Below are positions 7,601 through 9,019 of a stretch of 9,019 bases of DNA, one piece after another. A model generated the notes under the pieces. The model ran no database searches, was not told where the DNA came from, and worked only from the letters and a program-made list of their open reading frames with translations. The number at the start of each line of letters is the position of its first letter. Positions within the stretch are counted from its first letter, which is position 1. Made by a program: the position numbers and the translations under genes. The DNA is from Sphingomonadales bacterium UBA1936 (GTDB lineage: Bacteria; Pseudomonadota; Alphaproteobacteria; Sphingomonadales; Sphingomonadaceae). The stretch lies in assembly GCA_002336985.1 (NCBI GenBank), contig DDFE01000250.1, positions 1 to 9,019 of the forward strand, written 5' to 3'.

Positions 7601-8185
7601 CTGTCGCCCCACTATCCGGCTGCCGTCGTCGCGGGCAATGTGGAGACGAGCCAGGTGATGACCGACGCGCTGTTCGCCGCGTGCGGCGGCATGGCACCGA
7701 GCCAGGGGACGATGAACAATTTCACGTTCGGCAACGACCGGCACCAATATTACGAAACCATCGCGGGCGGCGCGGGTGCCGGGCCGGGCTTCGACGGTGC
7801 GAGCGCGGTGCAGACCCACATGACCAACAGCCGCCTGACCGACCCCGAAATCCTCGAGACACGCTATCCGGTCCTCATCGAACGCTTCGCCATCCGGCGC
7901 GGCTCGGGCGGCGGGGGTCGGCAAAAGGGCGGTGACGGTATCGAGCGCGCCATCCGTTTCCGCGAACCGATGCATGCGGGCATCCTGTCCAACCGCCGCG
8001 CGGTGCCGCCAGCGGGCCTTGCAGGCGGCGAAAACGCGCTGCCCGGCATCAACCGCGTCGTCCGCGCGGATGGCACCACCGAAACGCTGACCGCGACAGC
8101 ATCCGCAGAGATGGCGGCGGGCGACATGTTCGTCATCGAAACGCCCGGCGGCGGCGGGTACGGGCCAGAAAGCGAGAGGGCATGA
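4640..8185 (+). CDS. ATP-dependent 5-oxoprolinase, fused HyuA-HyuB type
   Basis: Opens the ring of 5-oxo-L-proline (pyroglutamate) to L-glutamate with ATP hydrolysis; cytoplasmic. The 1181 residues are slightly shorter than the roughly 1290-residue animal enzyme and hold both halves in one chain. The HyuA half (about 5-650) begins with DRGGTFTD (10-17), then GTTVATN (67-73), the second phosphate-binding motif DMGGTSTD (280-287), and AAGGGS (319-324). The HyuB half (about 664-1176) starts at CDPVMLEIFNN and has NIKERLDFSC, APYRGGTHLPD (ending D767), RGHHADIGG (789-797), and a C-terminal ETPGGGGYG. All the signature motifs I looked for are intact. The start is the ATG at 4640 rather than the GTG at 4631. 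The stop codon overlaps the DUF969 start as ATGA, implying coupled translation with the transporter genes. A hydantoinase or N-methylhydantoinase role is possible by family alone, but the 5-oxoproline transporter neighbours favour oxoprolinase. Confidence 0.92.
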   Translation: MAAGWTFSIDRGGTFTDIVAHAPDGAVVVRKLLSEAPERYRDAAVAGIAAVLAEHDAGGSVDAVKMGTTVATNALLERQGEPVVLAITRGFGDALRIGHQARPDIFAREIKLPEPLYTRVVEIGERVTAEGEVLRALDKDAARRDLQAAYDAGFRAIAIVLMHGWRWTAHEAAVADIARAIGFTQISVSHEVGPLIKLVGRGDTAVVDGYLSPVLRRYVGQVVEGIGADTRLSFMQSSGGLTDAAAFQGKDAILSGPAGGIVGMARTAALAGFDRIIGFDMGGTSTDVSHFAGSYERTGDTMVAGVRVRAPMLEIHTVAAGGGSICRFDGARLRVGPESAGAVPGPACYRRGGPLTITDCNVLLGKIDPAHFPALFGPDGDQPIDAEIVAKKFAALSYEIAGATGTQMSPRTIAEGFIRIAVENMASAIKQISIARGHDVTRYTLACFGGAGGQHACLVADALGMERVMIHPLAGVLSAYGMGLADTGVLRQRTLGATDVLDDVLADLEADARDALAAQGATATLVERRAALRYNGSDTAIEVPVAAFDTMRGQFEALHERRFGFVMPDERVIVETAIVEAIERAETVDLAPYAATGAPQATDGVYDRATLGVGATLPAPALIVDQAGTTVVEPGWSATVDPLGNLILTRTEARAAAPAAGTECDPVMLEIFNNLFMAIAEEMGVALRNTATSVNIKERLDFSCAIFDTDGALIANAPHIPVHLGSMGDSIKTVIDARGDGRDGRGMKPGDAYVLNAPYRGGTHLPDITVIMPVFIDGETAPAWYVAARGHHADIGGIAPGSMPPDSKTVHDEGVLIDNELLVDAGRFLETEFRALLATGKWPARRPDRNISDIKAQIAACARGADELRRVANEYGRDTVDAYMRHVMANAEESVRQLIAKLDSGRFTYAMDNGAHISVSVTIDREARSATVDFAGTSGQLPDNFNAPYSIARAATLYVFRTLVDDMIPMNDGCLRPITLRVPDGSMLSPHYPAAVVAGNVETSQVMTDALFAACGGMAPSQGTMNNFTFGNDRHQYYETIAGGAGAGPGFDGASAVQTHMTNSRLTDPEILETRYPVLIERFAIRRGSGGGGRQKGGDGIERAIRFREPMHAGILSNRRAVPPAGLAGGENALPGINRVVRADGTTETLTATASAEMAAGDMFVIETPGGGGYGPESERA

Positions 8186-8847
8186 CGAACTACCTCGTCC
8201 TCTCCGGCATCCTCATCGTCGTCCTCGGGTTCCTGCTGCGCCTCAACCCGCTGCTCGTCGTCATGGCAGCGGCACTCGGTACCGGCCTTTCGGCGGGGCT
8301 CGATCCGGTCAAGGTGATCTCGGCATTCGGCAAGGCGTATAACGACAACCGCTTCATCTCGGTTGTCTACATCCTGCTGCCGGTCATCGGCCTGCTGGAA
8401 CGCTATGGCCTGCAACAGCGCGCGCGCAGCGTGATTGCCGATTTGAAGGGTGCGACTACCGGCCGCTTGCTGATCGGCTATCTGCTCTTCCGCCAGATCA
8501 CGGCAGCACTCGGCCTGATCTCGATCGCGGGACATGCACAGACCGTGCGGCCGCTGGTCGCGCCGATGGCGGAGGCAGCCGCCGAGCGGCAGGACGCAGA
8601 CATCGACGAAGACACGCGCGAAAAGGTGAAGGCCTATGCGGCGGCCACCGACAATGTCGGCGTCTTCTTCGGAGAGGATATCTTCATCGCCATGGGGTCG
8701 ATCCTGCTGATGATCGGATTCCTGGAAGCGAACGGCATCACGCTCGCGCCGCTGCAGCTTTCGGTCTGGGCGATCCCGAGCGCGTTCATCGCCTTTTTCG
8801 TCCATGCCGCGCGGCTGTTGCTGCTCGACCGGAAGCTCAAGCGATGA
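8182..8847 (+). CDS. 5-oxoproline transporter, DUF969 family subunit
   Basis: Inner-membrane protein of 221 aa, likely one half of a two-subunit permease for 5-oxoproline. Hydrophobic segments are seen at about 4-20, 23-40, 58-73, 95-116, 158-180 and 192-214, giving around six membrane spans. A charged loop lies at 129-152. Polar motifs next to or inside the hydrophobic parts look conserved: YNDNRF (53-58), AGHAQTVRPL (116-125) and TDNVGVFFGED (156-166); the latter two may form the substrate path (inferred). The start codon overlaps the oxoprolinase stop as ATGA, and its own stop overlaps the next start as ATGA, so translation is probably coupled and the subunits made together. GAGAGGG lies immediately upstream but too close to be an ideal ribosome site. 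The family assignment is by recognition of the sequence; the transport role comes from family knowledge and context. Confidence 0.88.
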   Translation: MTNYLVLSGILIVVLGFLLRLNPLLVVMAAALGTGLSAGLDPVKVISAFGKAYNDNRFISVVYILLPVIGLLERYGLQQRARSVIADLKGATTGRLLIGYLLFRQITAALGLISIAGHAQTVRPLVAPMAEAAAERQDADIDEDTREKVKAYAAATDNVGVFFGEDIFIAMGSILLMIGFLEANGITLAPLQLSVWAIPSAFIAFFVHAARLLLLDRKLKR

Positions 8848-9019
8848 TCACGCTTCCCTGGCTCTACACGCTCGCGGGCTTGATCTTCGCGTCCTTCGCC
8901 GTCCTCAGTGCGCGCGATACGACCAACTCGAAGCGCTGGGGCAATGCGCTGTTCTGGGGCCTGATCGCGCTCAGCTTTTTCGCGGGCGACCGTATCGGCG
9001 ACCTCGGCAATGGCGTGCT
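8844..9019 (+). CDS. 5-oxoproline transporter, DUF979 family subunit, 3' truncated by window edge
   Basis: Start of the partner membrane subunit of the DUF969 protein. The ATG overlaps the DUF969 stop (ATGA), with GGAAG at 8831-8835 eight bases upstream as a ribosome site. The frame stays open to the last base; 58 complete codons are visible. It opens with MITLPWLYTLAG, a hydrophobic segment at about 4-23, a polar loop (ARDTTNSKRWGNA, 23-35) and a second hydrophobic segment at about 35-48, followed by GDRIGDLGNG. The MITLPWLYxLAG opening and the position right after DUF969 match the DUF979 family, which always works with DUF969 as far as I know. The rest lies outside the window, so integrity and length cannot be judged. 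Confidence 0.85.
   Translation, partial: MITLPWLYTLAGLIFASFAVLSARDTTNSKRWGNALFWGLIALSFFAGDRIGDLGNGV

Noticed and set aside
4514..7975. Antisense open frame of about 1153 codons covering nearly the whole oxoprolinase gene
   Set aside because: Its product is an Arg/His/Asp-rich string without recognisable domains. The + strand in the same place carries the full set of oxoprolinase motifs. Long antisense frames are expected in GC-rich coding DNA, where stop codons are rare on the opposite strand.

Overview
The window reads as a GC-rich alphaproteobacterial chromosome, most like a sphingomonad. This rests on the style of the lipoamide dehydrogenase, the pairing of a long exported DUF3857/transglutaminase protein with a 5-oxoproline operon, and composition. 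Sample 60-base lines I counted are 67% GC in lpd and 75% in the oxoprolinase, but 58% in the DUF3857 gene. All five genes lie on the + strand. There is no sign of phage, transposon, CRISPR, tRNA or rRNA. The genus is inferred, not proven.

Layout. Bases 1-840 are the C-terminal 60% or so of dihydrolipoyl dehydrogenase (E3 of the 2-oxoacid dehydrogenase complexes), cut by the left edge. Bases 841-1086 are the longest non-coding stretch (246 nt). It holds GC-rich inverted repeats just after lpd, then a very AT-rich patch that probably carries a promoter, then a strong Shine-Dalgarno sequence that can fold into a hairpin. Bases 1087-4572 encode a 1161-residue predicted exported protein with a signal peptide, a DUF3857 domain, a transglutaminase-like core with an intact Cys-His-Asp triad, and a long helical repeat tail. 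A 67-nt gap without a clear terminator follows.

Bases 4640-9019 are a compact operon. A single-chain HyuA-HyuB type ATP-dependent 5-oxoprolinase (1181 aa) overlaps by four bases (ATGA) with a DUF969 membrane protein (221 aa). That gene overlaps by another ATGA with a DUF979 membrane protein, which runs off the right edge. DUF969 and DUF979 are known as the two subunits of a 5-oxoproline transporter. The operon therefore makes sense as uptake of 5-oxoproline (pyroglutamate) followed by ATP-driven ring opening to glutamate, which enters central metabolism as 2-oxoglutarate.

Nothing here is clearly a new biological system. The parts most worth a second look are the little-understood DUF3857-transglutaminase-repeat protein with its possible translation-controlling hairpin, and the coupling of a fused oxoprolinase to the two-subunit transporter.
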